Source: Inhella crocodyli (lineage in GTDB: Bacteria > Pseudomonadota > Gammaproteobacteria > Burkholderiales > Burkholderiaceae_C). Taken from it: a stretch of 64,000 nucleotides of DNA. The stretch covers positions 310,001 to 374,000 of the forward strand of contig NZ_SACM01000001.1 in assembly GCF_004004565.1 (NCBI RefSeq), in the 5' to 3' direction. The position numbers were made by a program, and so were the translations under genes. Shown one piece after another: positions 1 through 7,171 of this stretch (position 1 is its first letter; each line of letters starts with the position of its first letter). The notes beneath the pieces were generated by a model that did no database searches, was not told the origin of the DNA, and was given only the letters and a program-made list of their open reading frames with translations.

Positions 1-1162
1 CTTGGGCGTCGGCAGCACCTACGGCCAGGCCCGGCCCCTGAGCGCCACGGTGCCCGTCGGCAATGGCAACCGGGTGGACTACAACACCAACACCAACACC
101 ACGACCACGACGGCGGGCTTGCAGGCGAGCTACAGCCTCTACAACCGGGCCAACGGGGTCTCCATCTCGCAGGCCGAACGGGCCGTGGTGGTGTCCCGGG
201 CCGACTTGGACGTGGCCGAGCAGGACCTGATCGTGCGGGTCACGCAGGCCTACTTTGACGTGTTGGCCGCGCGGGAGGCGCTGTCGACCGCCCAGGCCAG
301 CAAGAAGTTCATCGCCGAGCAGTTGGCGTCCGCCAAGCGCAATTTCGAAGTGGGCACCGCCACCATCACCGACACGCGCGAAGCCCAGGCCCGTTTTGAC
401 CGGGCCAGCGCGCAAGAACTTGCCGCCGAGAACGACCTGCGCGTCAAGCGCGTGACCCTCGACCAGTTGGTGGGTCGCACCGACGTGGACCCCAAGCCGC
501 TGGCCCAACCCGTTGCCTTGCCGGCTGTCGAGCCGGTGAACCTGGATCCGTGGCTGAGCCAGGCGGACGAGGCCCATCCGCAAGTCCGCCGTGCCCGCCT
601 GGGCCTGGAAGTGGCCCAGCTGGAAGTGGACAAGGCCAAGGCGGCCACCGGTCCGACGGTGGATTTGAATGGCAGCCTGGGGGCGCAAGACCTGCGGGGT
701 TCGAGCACCAACACCGGGCTGCGTGGCAGCGTGGCCAATGCTTCGGTGGGCATTCAGTTGAAGATGCCGCTGTACACCGGGGGCGCCACCGACGCCCGCG
801 TTCGAGAGACCCTGGCCCTGGCCGAGAAGTCGCGCAATGACGTGGAGTTCGCACGCCGGTCGGTGGCCGAAGCCACGCGACGCAGCTTCTTCGGTTTGCA
901 GTCGCTGAAGGCGCAGGTCAAGGCCTTGGAGGCCGCCGAATCCAGCAGCAAGCTCGCCCTGGAGGCCACGCAGCTGGGCTACAAGGTGGGGGTGCGCGTC
1001 AACCTCGACGTGTTGAATGCCCAAGCGCAATTGATCGCGGTGCAGAACGACCTGGCCAAGGCGCGCTACGACGTCATCGTCACCAGCCTTCGCCTGCGTC
1101 AGGCCTCGGGGCAGCTGCGTCCCGAGGACGTGGCCAACCTGGACGCGCTGCTGGCCAAGTAA
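1..1162 (+). CDS. TolC-family outer membrane efflux protein (5' end outside window)
   Basis: The reading frame is open from the window edge, so the N-terminus with its signal peptide is missing. The TTG at base 2 is inside the gene and is not a start. About 386 residues are visible, against roughly 440-490 for a full TolC/type I secretion outer-membrane protein. Two repeats of long alpha-helical hairpins rich in Ala, Gln, Glu and Arg are visible. They contain typical TolC phrases such as QAYFDVLAARE, NFEVGTATITD and, in the second repeat, the matching GYKVGVRVNLDVLNAQ. These repeats form the periplasmic tunnel of a trimeric channel that works with an inner-membrane transporter and adaptor. 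The stop overlaps the start of yaaA (TAATG), which suggests translational coupling. The partner pump is not in the window. Confidence 0.9.
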   Translation, partial: LGVGSTYGQARPLSATVPVGNGNRVDYNTNTNTTTTTAGLQASYSLYNRANGVSISQAERAVVVSRADLDVAEQDLIVRVTQAYFDVLAAREALSTAQASKKFIAEQLASAKRNFEVGTATITDTREAQARFDRASAQELAAENDLRVKRVTLDQLVGRTDVDPKPLAQPVALPAVEPVNLDPWLSQADEAHPQVRRARLGLEVAQLEVDKAKAATGPTVDLNGSLGAQDLRGSSTNTGLRGSVANASVGIQLKMPLYTGGATDARVRETLALAEKSRNDVEFARRSVAEATRRSFFGLQSLKAQVKALEAAESSSKLALEATQLGYKVGVRVNLDVLNAQAQLIAVQNDLAKARYDVIVTSLRLRQASGQLRPEDVANLDALLAK

Positions 1163-1950
1163 TGCTCCTGCTGCTGTCGCCAGCCAAGACGCTCGACTAC
1201 GAATCGCCCATCCCGCCGGCCTGGTCGTCCCAAAGCTTGGGGCGACCGGCCCTGGTCGAGCAGTCCCAGCCGCTCATCGAGCGGCTTCGCGCTTTGTCGG
1301 TCTCGCAAGTGGCCGAGCTGATGGAGTTGTCACCGGCCTTGGCCCAGCTGAATGTCGATCGCTACCAGGCTTGGCGGCCCCGGCACACGGAAGCCAACAG
1401 CCGTGCGGCGCTGCTGGCCTTCAACGGCGATGTGTACGAGGGCCTGGACGCCGCCAGCTTCACAACGGACGACATCGCCCAGGCGCAAGCGCGACTGCTG
1501 ATCTTGTCCGGGCTCTACGGCCTGTTGCGCCCCCTGGACCGCCTGCAACCCTACCGGCTTGAAATGGGGCGGCCTTTGGCCACCGACCGCGGGCCCAACC
1601 TCTATGCCTACTGGGGCGATCAACTGGCCCACGCGATTCAGAAGCGCGCGGCTCAGCAAACCGTGCCCGTGGTGGTGAACCTGGCCTCGCAGGAGTACTT
1701 CAAAGCCGCACGCCGTCCTGCCTTGAAAGCACCGGTGGTCGACTGCGTGTTCGAAGACGACCAAGGCAAGGGGCCCAAAGTGATCAGCTTCTTCGCCAAG
1801 CGGGCCCGCGGGTTGATGGCCCGCTGGGTGCTGCGCGAACGCATCGATCACCCCGATGCCTTGCGCGCCTTCTCGGGCGAGGGCTACGCTTGGCAGCGCG
1901 AGGCGTCTTCGCCGTCGCGTTTCGTTTTCCGTCGCACGCATCCTCACTGA
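1162..1950 (+). CDS. yaaA: Peroxide stress protein YaaA (DUF328/UPF0246)
   Basis: The product has 262 residues, the usual length of the YaaA family. The N-terminus MLLLLSPAKTLDYESP is the hallmark of the family. SGLYGLLRPLDRLQPYRLEMG near residue 115 and NLASQEYFKA near residue 175 are further conserved blocks. In E. coli, YaaA is induced by peroxide and lowers intracellular free iron, limiting Fenton damage to DNA; the biochemical mechanism is not settled. The ATG overlaps the TolC stop (TAATG) and its own TGA overlaps the next ATG (TGATG), so the three genes look translationally coupled. The pairing with an iron-dependent oxygenase may be only a genomic habit. Confidence 0.95.
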   Translation: MLLLLSPAKTLDYESPIPPAWSSQSLGRPALVEQSQPLIERLRALSVSQVAELMELSPALAQLNVDRYQAWRPRHTEANSRAALLAFNGDVYEGLDAASFTTDDIAQAQARLLILSGLYGLLRPLDRLQPYRLEMGRPLATDRGPNLYAYWGDQLAHAIQKRAAQQTVPVVVNLASQEYFKAARRPALKAPVVDCVFEDDQGKGPKVISFFAKRARGLMARWVLRERIDHPDALRAFSGEGYAWQREASSPSRFVFRRTHPH

Positions 1951-2795
1951 TGGCCACTCAGTACGTCACCCCCGATTTGCGCCGCTGGATCGGCGAACAA
2001 CTCAAGGCCGGCGTCGGCTCGGCCGAATTGGTGCAGTCCATGATCGGCGCCGGTTGGCAGCAGAAGGTGGCCTTGCAGGCGGTGGCTCAGGCCAAGCTGG
2101 ACGGTTGGTTCAAGAAGGACGAGGCGGCCCTGGCCAGCGTGGGCGTGCCCGACGCGTCGATCGCCGACGGCCGAACCTGGGTGCAGGCCCACGACCGGCA
2201 AGTGCCCGTGTTGATGGCGATGGAGCATCCGCGCGTCATCGTGTTCGGCAACGTGCTGGACCCCGAGGAATGCCAAGCGATCATCGATGCGGCCCAGCCT
2301 CGCATGGCCAGGTCGGAGACCGTGGCGGAAGCCTCGGAAGGCAGCGAAGTCAATGCGGCGCGTACCAGCCGCGGCATGTTTTTCGAGCGGGGTGAGGTGG
2401 AGGTGGTCGCCCGCTTGGAGCGGCGGATCGCCGCCTTGGTCAACTGGCCCGTGGAAAACGGGGAAGGCTTGCAAGTGCTGAACTACCAGCCAGGCGCCGA
2501 GTACCAGCCCCATTACGACTACTTCGACACCAAACACGCCAGCACGGCGGCCATCCTGAAGCGGGGCGGGCAGCGCGTGGGGACCTTCTTGGTCTACTTG
2601 AACACCCCGACGCGTGGGGGCGCCACGACCTTCCCCGATGTGAAGTTGGCGGTGAAGCCAGTGCAGGGGCAGGGCGTCTTCTTCAGCTACGACAAGCCCG
2701 ATCCCAGCACGCTGAGCCTGCATGGCGGTGCGCCCGTTCTGGAAGGCGAAAAGTGGGTGTGCACCAAGTGGCTGCGACAAGGCCGCTTCGCCTGA
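1950..2795 (+). CDS. 2-oxoglutarate/Fe(II) oxygenase, prolyl-4-hydroxylase alpha-like
   Basis: I place the start at the ATG at 1950, which shares one base with the yaaA stop (TGATG). Earlier in-frame codons lie inside yaaA. The 281-residue product has an N-terminal helical region of about 90 residues and a C-terminal P4Hc domain. The iron triad is visible as H188-x-D190 (in QPHYDYFD) and H258 (in SLHGGAP). K268 (in GEKW) is the likely 2-oxoglutarate carboxylate ligand. GGATTFPD is the typical strand between them. Related bacterial enzymes hydroxylate prolyl residues of target proteins, but the substrate here cannot be read from the sequence. All catalytic residues are present, so the gene should be active. 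Confidence 0.88.
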   Translation: MATQYVTPDLRRWIGEQLKAGVGSAELVQSMIGAGWQQKVALQAVAQAKLDGWFKKDEAALASVGVPDASIADGRTWVQAHDRQVPVLMAMEHPRVIVFGNVLDPEECQAIIDAAQPRMARSETVAEASEGSEVNAARTSRGMFFERGEVEVVARLERRIAALVNWPVENGEGLQVLNYQPGAEYQPHYDYFDTKHASTAAILKRGGQRVGTFLVYLNTPTRGGATTFPDVKLAVKPVQGQGVFFSYDKPDPSTLSLHGGAPVLEGEKWVCTKWLRQGRFA

Positions 2796-2843
2796 ATCGC
2801 CCGATCAACCCGAAGACAATCGCTCTCCCACCGAGGGCCTGCC

Positions 2844-3581
2844 ATGAGCGAGACCGACACCCCCATCCGCAACGCCGATCCCGCTGAGCTGGCCAAGTTC
2901 GGCGACGCCGCCCACCGCTGGTGGGACCCCGAAAGCGAGTTCAAGCCTCTCCACCGCATCAACCCCTTGCGCTTGGGATGGATCGACTGCGTATGCGGCG
3001 GTGTGGCTGGCAAGGCGGTGCTCGATGTCGGCTGCGGCGGCGGCCTGGCCAGCGAGGGCATGGCGCGCATGGGGGCGGCGTCGGTCTTGGGCATCGACCT
3101 GAGCACCAAGGCCCTGGGCGTCGCCGAATTGCACGCCATGGACGCCGAGTTGATGAACGTGCGCTACCGCGAGGTGGCTGCCGAGGCGCTTGCGGCCGAG
3201 CAACCGGCGGCATTCGACTTGGTGACCTGCTTGGAGATGCTGGAGCACGTGCCCGATCCTGCTTCCATCGTGCAGGCTTGCGCGCGGGCTTGCCGACCTG
3301 GGGGCTGGGTGGTGTTCAGCACCTTGCACCGCCAGGTGAAGTCGTACTTGCTGGCGGTGTTGGGCGCCGAGTACGTGCTGAACTTGGTGCCGCGCGGCAC
3401 GCACGATTACAGCCGCTTCATCCGGCCCAGCGAGTTGGCCCAGTCGGCGCGTCAAGCCGGCTTGGTGCCGACGGCCATGAGTGGCTTGACCTACAACCCG
3501 CTGACGCAGGCCTTCGCCTTGGGGTCCGACACGGACGTCAACTACCTGATGGCCTGTCGCAAGCCTGCACGGGTTGCCTGA
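2844..3581 (+). CDS. ubiG: Ubiquinone biosynthesis O-methyltransferase UbiG
   Basis: UbiG carries out both O-methylations in ubiquinone synthesis, using S-adenosylmethionine at the cytoplasmic face of the membrane. The product has 245 residues, close to the family norm. The start region with [26 protein letters not shown] is diagnostic of UbiG. The SAM-binding motif I is VLDVGCGGG at residues 59-67, and [10 protein letters not shown] follows in the expected place. The C-terminal blocks [12 protein letters not shown] and GLTYNPLTQ are also UbiG-specific. The stop shares a base with the gph start (TGATG), and the ubiG-gph order is common in beta- and gammaproteobacteria. Confidence 0.97.
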   Translation: MSETDTPIRNADPAELAKFGDAAHRWWDPESEFKPLHRINPLRLGWIDCVCGGVAGKAVLDVGCGGGLASEGMARMGAASVLGIDLSTKALGVAELHAMDAELMNVRYREVAAEALAAEQPAAFDLVTCLEMLEHVPDPASIVQACARACRPGGWVVFSTLHRQVKSYLLAVLGAEYVLNLVPRGTHDYSRFIRPSELAQSARQAGLVPTAMSGLTYNPLTQAFALGSDTDVNYLMACRKPARVA

Positions 3582-4240
3582 TGTTCCGTGGTGTGCAAGC
3601 GGTGCTGTTCGACCTGGACGGCACCCTGATCGATTCCGCCCCTGACCTGGCCGGCGCCACCAACGCTTTACGCGCCGAGCGCGGCCTGCCGCCCTTGCCC
3701 TTGGCGCACCTGCGCCCTTGGGTGGGCAGCGGGGCTCGGGGCATGCTGGCGGCGGGCTTGGACGTGGCGGTGTCTCACCCAGAGTTCGACAGCTTGCGCG
3801 ACCGCTTCCTGGCCTTGTACGCATCGCGATTGCTGCAAGAGACCCGTCCCTTCGATGGCGTGCCCACGATGCTGGCGGCCCTGGGGGCACGGGGCATGCC
3901 CTGGGGCATCGTGACCAACAAGGCCGAGCGCTTCACACTGCCCATTCACCGTGGGATGCCTTTGTTGCAGGGCGCACGGGCGGTTGTGGGGGGCGATACC
4001 ACGCCGCATGCCAAGCCGCACCCTGCGCCTTTGTGGGAGGCCTGCGTCCGGATGGGTGTGCCGGCCGAGGCCTGTGTTTACGTTGGCGACGACCACCGTG
4101 ACATCGAGGCGGCTCGGGCCGCGGGCATGGGGTCGGTGGCGGCCCGTTGGGGCTACTTGGGCGTCGGCAGCTCGGTCGCCGAGTGGGGCGCCGACCACGT
4201 CATCGATCAACCCGACACGCTCTTGGACTTGCTCGCCTAG
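3581..4240 (+). CDS. gph: Phosphoglycolate phosphatase (HAD superfamily)
   Basis: The start at 3581 shares one base with the ubiG stop. The product has 219 residues, as usual for Gph. HAD motif I is FDLDGTLIDS with D11 as nucleophile and D13 as acid/base. Motif II is GIVTNK, motif III lies in the lysine of AKPHPAPL and motif IV is YVGDDHRDIEAA. The enzyme removes 2-phosphoglycolate formed during DNA repair or oxygenase side reactions. Related HAD enzymes in this position have been assigned to N-acetylmuramate 6-phosphate (MupP), so the exact substrate is less certain than the fold. The TAG stop is also the first half of the TAGAAT -10 element of ssrA. Confidence 0.93.
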   Translation: MFRGVQAVLFDLDGTLIDSAPDLAGATNALRAERGLPPLPLAHLRPWVGSGARGMLAAGLDVAVSHPEFDSLRDRFLALYASRLLQETRPFDGVPTMLAALGARGMPWGIVTNKAERFTLPIHRGMPLLQGARAVVGGDTTPHAKPHPAPLWEACVRMGVPAEACVYVGDDHRDIEAARAAGMGSVAARWGYLGVGSSVAEWGADHVIDQPDTLLDLLA

Positions 4241-4243
4241 AAT
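4238..4243 (+). promoter_or_regulatory. Putative -10 element of ssrA (TAGAAT)
   Basis: TAGAAT ends ten bases before the mature 5' end of tmRNA, and its first three bases are the gph stop codon. The distance fits a promoter with a short leader removed by RNase P. No good -35 match is visible at 17 bases, so the assignment rests on position and on the -10 alone. Confidence 0.45.
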
Positions 4244-4253
4244 GAGGGCCTCT

Positions 4254-4629
4254 GGGGCCGACCTGGTTTCGACGTGGGTGCGGATCCGGAGTAGGGCATG
4301 CCGAGCACCAGTTCGCTCGTAAATCCACTGGAAACAAACCAACTGCGAACGACGAACGTTTCGCCCTCGCCGCTTAAACACCGGTGAGCCTCTCAACGGC
4401 AGGCCGATGGGCCGGGTCTGATTCCGCAAGGATGAAAGGCTGAGAGGTCATTCACATCGGCTGGTTGCTCAACGCGCCTTTCGCGGAGCAACGAGATCCA
4501 AGAGGCTGGGGCCCTCCGTAGCGTGCGCGATGCGCGACATGGGTCCGAGATTCAAATCACCGCGCTAAGCATGTAGATCTGCCCGGCGATGGCTTGCGGA
4601 CGGGGGTTCAATTCCCCCCGGCTCCACCA
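4254..4629 (+). ncRNA. ssrA: tmRNA (transfer-messenger RNA)
   Basis: This is a one-piece tmRNA that rescues stalled ribosomes with SmpB and tags the broken protein for proteolysis. The 5' end GGGGCCGACCTGGTTTCGAC is the classic start, with GGGGCCG pairing to CGGCTCC just before the encoded CCA at 4627-4629. The tag reading frame runs from GCG at 4345 to TAA at 4375-4377 and encodes ANDERFALAA, the usual betaproteobacterial tag. The T-arm GGGGGTTCAATTCCCCC is intact next to the 3' end. It sits directly after gph, apparently with its own promoter, and is followed by a strong terminator. Confidence 0.98.
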
Positions 4630-4635
4630 AACTTG

Positions 4636-4666
4636 AAAGCCCCAACTGCTCGCAGTTGGGGCTTTT
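4636..4666 (+). terminator. Rho-independent terminator of ssrA
   Basis: AAAGCCCCAACTG at 4636-4648 pairs with CAGTTGGGGCTTT at 4653-4665 around a four-base CTCG loop and ends in a TTTT run. It lies seven bases after the tmRNA CCA end. Confidence 0.92.
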
Positions 4667-4744
4667 CCTTTGCTCCGCCCTGAACGGTCCGGCGTCACTG
4701 CTGTGTCAAGATGCTTCTAGGGCACAACGATTCAAGGAAGAAGG

Positions 4745-5140
4745 ATGGACAACTCCTACTGGCTGCTGGCAGCCGGCGGTGTGGGCGCAGTGTTCGGTGC
4801 CGGTGGGGCCTGGGCCCTGGCCGTGCTGCGTTGGAACCGACTCAGCCGCGACTATCGGAACCAACTTTCAAAGTCGGAGCAGGCGCGTCAGTTCGTGATG
4901 CAGCAAGGCGATCAAGCCCGCCGCCAGGTCGAGGCGCTGCAAAAGGAAGTCGGGGAATTGCGCCATCGTTTGGCATCGCAAAGCCCGCAGGTTGCCGCCA
5001 GCGTCATGCAAGCCGAGGTGACCCCGATCAGTGACGAGGAGTTGTTGCTCCAGGCGAGCTTGATGGCCGACTTGGAGCCCGACGAGCCGGACGCCGAGGG
5101 GTTTGCGAAGACCCAAATGATCTTGCCAGGCCGGCGTTGA
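4745..5140 (+). CDS. Hypothetical single-pass membrane protein with coiled coil
   Basis: I do not recognise a named family. The 131-residue product begins with one membrane segment of about 20 residues (LLAAGGVGAVFGAGGAWALAV, residues 7-27). A charged helical region from about residue 35 to 80 is rich in Gln, Arg, Glu and Lys and probably forms a coiled coil. The C-terminal tail is acidic (LMADLEPDEPDAEGF) and ends in a basic PGRR. The start is preceded by AAGAAGG, a good ribosome binding site. Length and layout recall small YhcB-like envelope proteins, but no specific motif supports that. The gene sits alone between the ssrA terminator and a bidirectional terminator. Confidence 0.7.
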   Translation: MDNSYWLLAAGGVGAVFGAGGAWALAVLRWNRLSRDYRNQLSKSEQARQFVMQQGDQARRQVEALQKEVGELRHRLASQSPQVAASVMQAEVTPISDEELLLQASLMADLEPDEPDAEGFAKTQMILPGRR

Positions 5141-5156
5141 GCCAGCGGCACCAACG

Positions 5157-5184
5157 AAAACGCCCTGCAATGCAGGGCGTTTTT
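5157..5184. terminator. Bidirectional hairpin terminator
   Basis: CGCCCTG at 5161-5167 pairs with CAGGGCG at 5173-5179. An A run precedes the stem and a T run follows it, so it can end the plus-strand gene before it and the minus-strand tRNA-Ser on the other side. Confidence 0.85.
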
Positions 5185-5198
5185 GTACCGAATCGTCG

Positions 5199-5289
5199 TG
5201 GCGGAGAGAGCGGGATTCGAACCCGCGGTGGGCTATGAACCCACACACGCTTTCCAGGCGTGCGACTTAAACCACTCATCCATCTCTCC
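5199..5289 (-). tRNA. tRNA-Ser (anticodon GGA)
   Basis: Read on the minus strand, this 91-base gene starts GGAGAGATGGATGAGTGGTT and ends with CTCTCC, discriminator G and an encoded CCA. The anticodon loop is CTGGAAA, giving anticodon GGA, which reads UCC and UCU serine codons. A long variable arm (GTGTGGGTTCATAGCCCAC region), typical of class II tRNA-Ser, precedes the T-arm GCGGGTTCGAATCCCGC. The 5' end at 5289 pairs fully with the 3' acceptor strand. Confidence 0.96.
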
Positions 5290-5309
5290 GAAGCCCGCCA
5301 TTCTAGCCG

Positions 5310-5699
5310 TCAAGTGCGACCGGCCTGGGCTTGCGGCGCGGCGTTTTCGCGCAGCCACTCCAAGGGCACAAACTCCAAGGCCCGTTCGTGGGTGGCCTCC
5401 AGCACCACGGGTGGGGCGTAGCCCCCTTCGAATGCTTCGCGCCAACGCAGGGCGCACACGCACCAGCGATCGCCGGGCTTGAGTCCAGGAAAGCGCTGGG
5501 CCGGGCGGGGCGTGATCAAGTCGTTGCCTCGCTCCAACTGGTGGTTCAAGAAGGCTGGTGTCATGCGGGCGCACACCACGTGGCTGCCCAAGTCTTGGGC
5601 GTCCGTGTGGCAGCAGCCATCGCGTCGCCAGCCGGTGAGCGGGTCGAAAGAGCAGGGCTGCAATGGTCCCCCCAGCACGTTCCTTGCGCTGGATGGCAT
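5310..5699 (-). CDS. DUF2237 family protein
   Basis: The 129-residue product matches the short DUF2237 family from end to end. Visible family blocks are NVLGGPLQPCS, DPLTGWRRDGCC, LGSHVVCARMT, FLNHQLERGNDL, FPGLKPGDRWCVCALRW and the C-terminal PPVVLEATHERALEFVPL. Several cysteines are conserved (CC, VCA, WCVC), which suggests a metal site or redox role, but no function is established. The ATG shares a base with the stop of the upstream SPFH gene (TGATG on the minus strand), so it is the last gene of a three-gene operon. Confidence 0.9.
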   Translation of the reverse strand: MPSSARNVLGGPLQPCSFDPLTGWRRDGCCHTDAQDLGSHVVCARMTPAFLNHQLERGNDLITPRPAQRFPGLKPGDRWCVCALRWREAFEGGYAPPVVLEATHERALEFVPLEWLRENAAPQAQAGRT

Positions 5700-6607
5700 C
5701 AGGACTTGGCGCCCTTGAGCAGGGCCATGGCCGTGCCGATCAAGCCACTGACTTCGCTCATGTTGCCGGGCACGATCATGGTGTTGTTCTTCTGGGCCAA
5801 CTGGGCATAAGCGTCCACAGCCTTCTCTGCCACCTTGAGTTGCACGGCCTGGTCGCCGCCGGGTTGCTGAATGGCATTGGCGATCTTTTGGATCGCATCG
5901 GCCGTGGCATCGGCCACGGCCGTGATGGCGGCGGCTTCGCCCAGGGCCTTGTTGATTTCGGCCTGCTTTTCGCCTTCCGATCGCGCGATGGCGGCCTCAC
6001 GTTCGCCGGTGGCGATGTTGATCTGCTCTTGGCGACGACCCTCAGAGGCGGCAATCAGGGCGCGCTTCTCGCGCTCGGCGGTGATCTGGGCTTGCATCGA
6101 GTGCAGGATGGCGGGCGGCGGCGTCAGGTCCTTGATCTCGTAGCGCAAGACCTTCACGCCCCAGTTCAAGGCGGCTTCGTCCAAGGCCTGGACCACGGCG
6201 CTGTTGATGGCGTCGCGCTCTTCAAAGGTCTTGTCCAGTTCCATGCGACCGATGACCGAGCGAAGCGTGGTCTGCGCCAGCTGGGTGATGGCCACGATGT
6301 AGTTGCTCGAGCCGTAGCTGGCGCGCATCGGGTCCGTCACCTGGAAGTACAAGATGCCGTCGACGGTCAATTGCGTGTTGTCTTTGGTGATGCAAACCTG
6401 GCTCGGCACGTCCAGGGGGATCTCCTTCAACGAGTGCTTGTAGGCCAAGCGGTCGATGAAGGGCACCAGCAGATGCAAACCGGGGGCCATGGTGCGGTCG
6501 TACTTGCCCAGGCGTTCCACGACGTAGGCGTTCTGCTGGGGAACGATGCGGATGGCACGGCTGACAAAAATGACCGCGATGACCGCGAGAACGAGTGCGA
6601 TTTCCAT
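5699..6607 (-). CDS. qmcA: SPFH/band 7 membrane protease-associated protein, QmcA-like
   Basis: I start the gene at the ATG at 6607 (MEIALVLAVIAV), which begins the single N-terminal membrane anchor; the open frame upstream overlaps nfeD and is a shadow. The 302-residue product then shows the SPFH core (VPQQNAYVVERLGKY, PGLHLLVPFIDRLAYKHSLKE, SYGSSNYIVAITQLAQTTLRSVIG). A long Ala/Glu-rich coiled coil runs from about residue 180 to 250. E. coli QmcA (305 residues) is paired with an NfeD protein in the same way and influences FtsH proteolysis in lipid-ordered membrane patches. The gene lies eight bases after nfeD and overlaps the DUF2237 start. Confidence 0.92.
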   Translation of the reverse strand: MEIALVLAVIAVIFVSRAIRIVPQQNAYVVERLGKYDRTMAPGLHLLVPFIDRLAYKHSLKEIPLDVPSQVCITKDNTQLTVDGILYFQVTDPMRASYGSSNYIVAITQLAQTTLRSVIGRMELDKTFEERDAINSAVVQALDEAALNWGVKVLRYEIKDLTPPPAILHSMQAQITAEREKRALIAASEGRRQEQINIATGEREAAIARSEGEKQAEINKALGEAAAITAVADATADAIQKIANAIQQPGGDQAVQLKVAEKAVDAYAQLAQKNNTMIVPGNMSEVSGLIGTAMALLKGAKS

Positions 6608-6615
6608 GGGTGCCT

Positions 6616-7044
6616 TCAGTGGGGGACGAGTTCGAGGATGTTGCCGCTGAGCGACTGGATGCGGTGCGGCCCTGGCTGCGGCGTGCCGGTGCCGACGAAA
6701 CGGGCGCTCCATGGGGCGCCCCGGTGCTGCACTTGCGTGCGCCCTTGGTCGTCCCACTGCTGAACCTGCACGGTGTCGCCGATGTCCAGGTTCACATTGC
6801 GGTCGGCTTGCGGATCGGTGGCCTCTTGGCGGTGGCGACGGCGGTGCAGGTACCACGCGCTGGTCGCGACCGCGCCGGTCACGGCGGCCAAGGCGATTTG
6901 GGTGCTGGCGCCCAAGCCGACGTGGGCCGACAGCGCGCCGACCGACGCGGCCAGCGCCAGCATCAACAGGTAAAAGGTGCCGCTGGTCAGCTCGGCGATG
7001 ACCAATGCCCCGGCGAGGATCCACCACAGGGTGGCAGCTTGCAT
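6616..7044 (-). CDS. NfeD-like membrane protein (partner of SPFH protein)
   Basis: The start is fixed at the ATG at 7044 because AGGGAG sits seven bases upstream on the minus strand; the longer open frame would read through the intergenic region. The 142-residue product has two or three membrane segments in its first 75 residues (LWWILAGALVIAELTSGTFYLLMLALAASVG and ALAAVTGAVATSAWYL, given in pieces). It ends in an OB-fold-like NfeD domain from about residue 85 (VNLDIGDTVQVQQWDDQG, ARFVGTG). NfeD proteins sit beside SPFH proteins in most bacteria and are thought to form a joint membrane complex. This short form lacks the ClpP-like protease domain. Confidence 0.9.
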   Translation of the reverse strand: MQAATLWWILAGALVIAELTSGTFYLLMLALAASVGALSAHVGLGASTQIALAAVTGAVATSAWYLHRRRHRQEATDPQADRNVNLDIGDTVQVQQWDDQGRTQVQHRGAPWSARFVGTGTPQPGPHRIQSLSGNILELVPH

Positions 7045-7079
7045 GACGGTACTCCCTGGCTTGTGCGCCCGATTGAACG

Positions 7080-7127
7080 AGTTTAGGGTGCTGACATCAC
7101 CAGCGAACCCAACTGGCGCCCTAAACT
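7080..7127. repeat. Inverted repeat between divergent nfeD and decarboxylase genes
   Basis: AGTTTAGGGTGC at 7080-7091 faces GCGCCCTAAACT at 7116-7127, eleven of twelve positions matching, with a 24-base spacer. Each arm ends in a TAAACT that could serve as a -10 element in opposite directions. It may therefore be a divergent promoter pair or an operator; no -35 element convinces me. Confidence 0.5.
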
Positions 7128-7171
7128 GCGCGCCCTTTTCTTGCCCGGCCCGCCCTTGAGGAGCCACGTCG

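Noticed and set aside
2-4. TTG at the window edge as a start for the TolC-like gene.
   Set aside because: No signal peptide follows and family length requires a longer N-terminus; the gene is cut by the window.
82-117. Asn/Thr codon repeat in the TolC-like gene as a phase-variable tract.
   Set aside because: The repeats are imperfect trinucleotide pairs that keep the frame; ordinary low complexity in a surface loop is enough.
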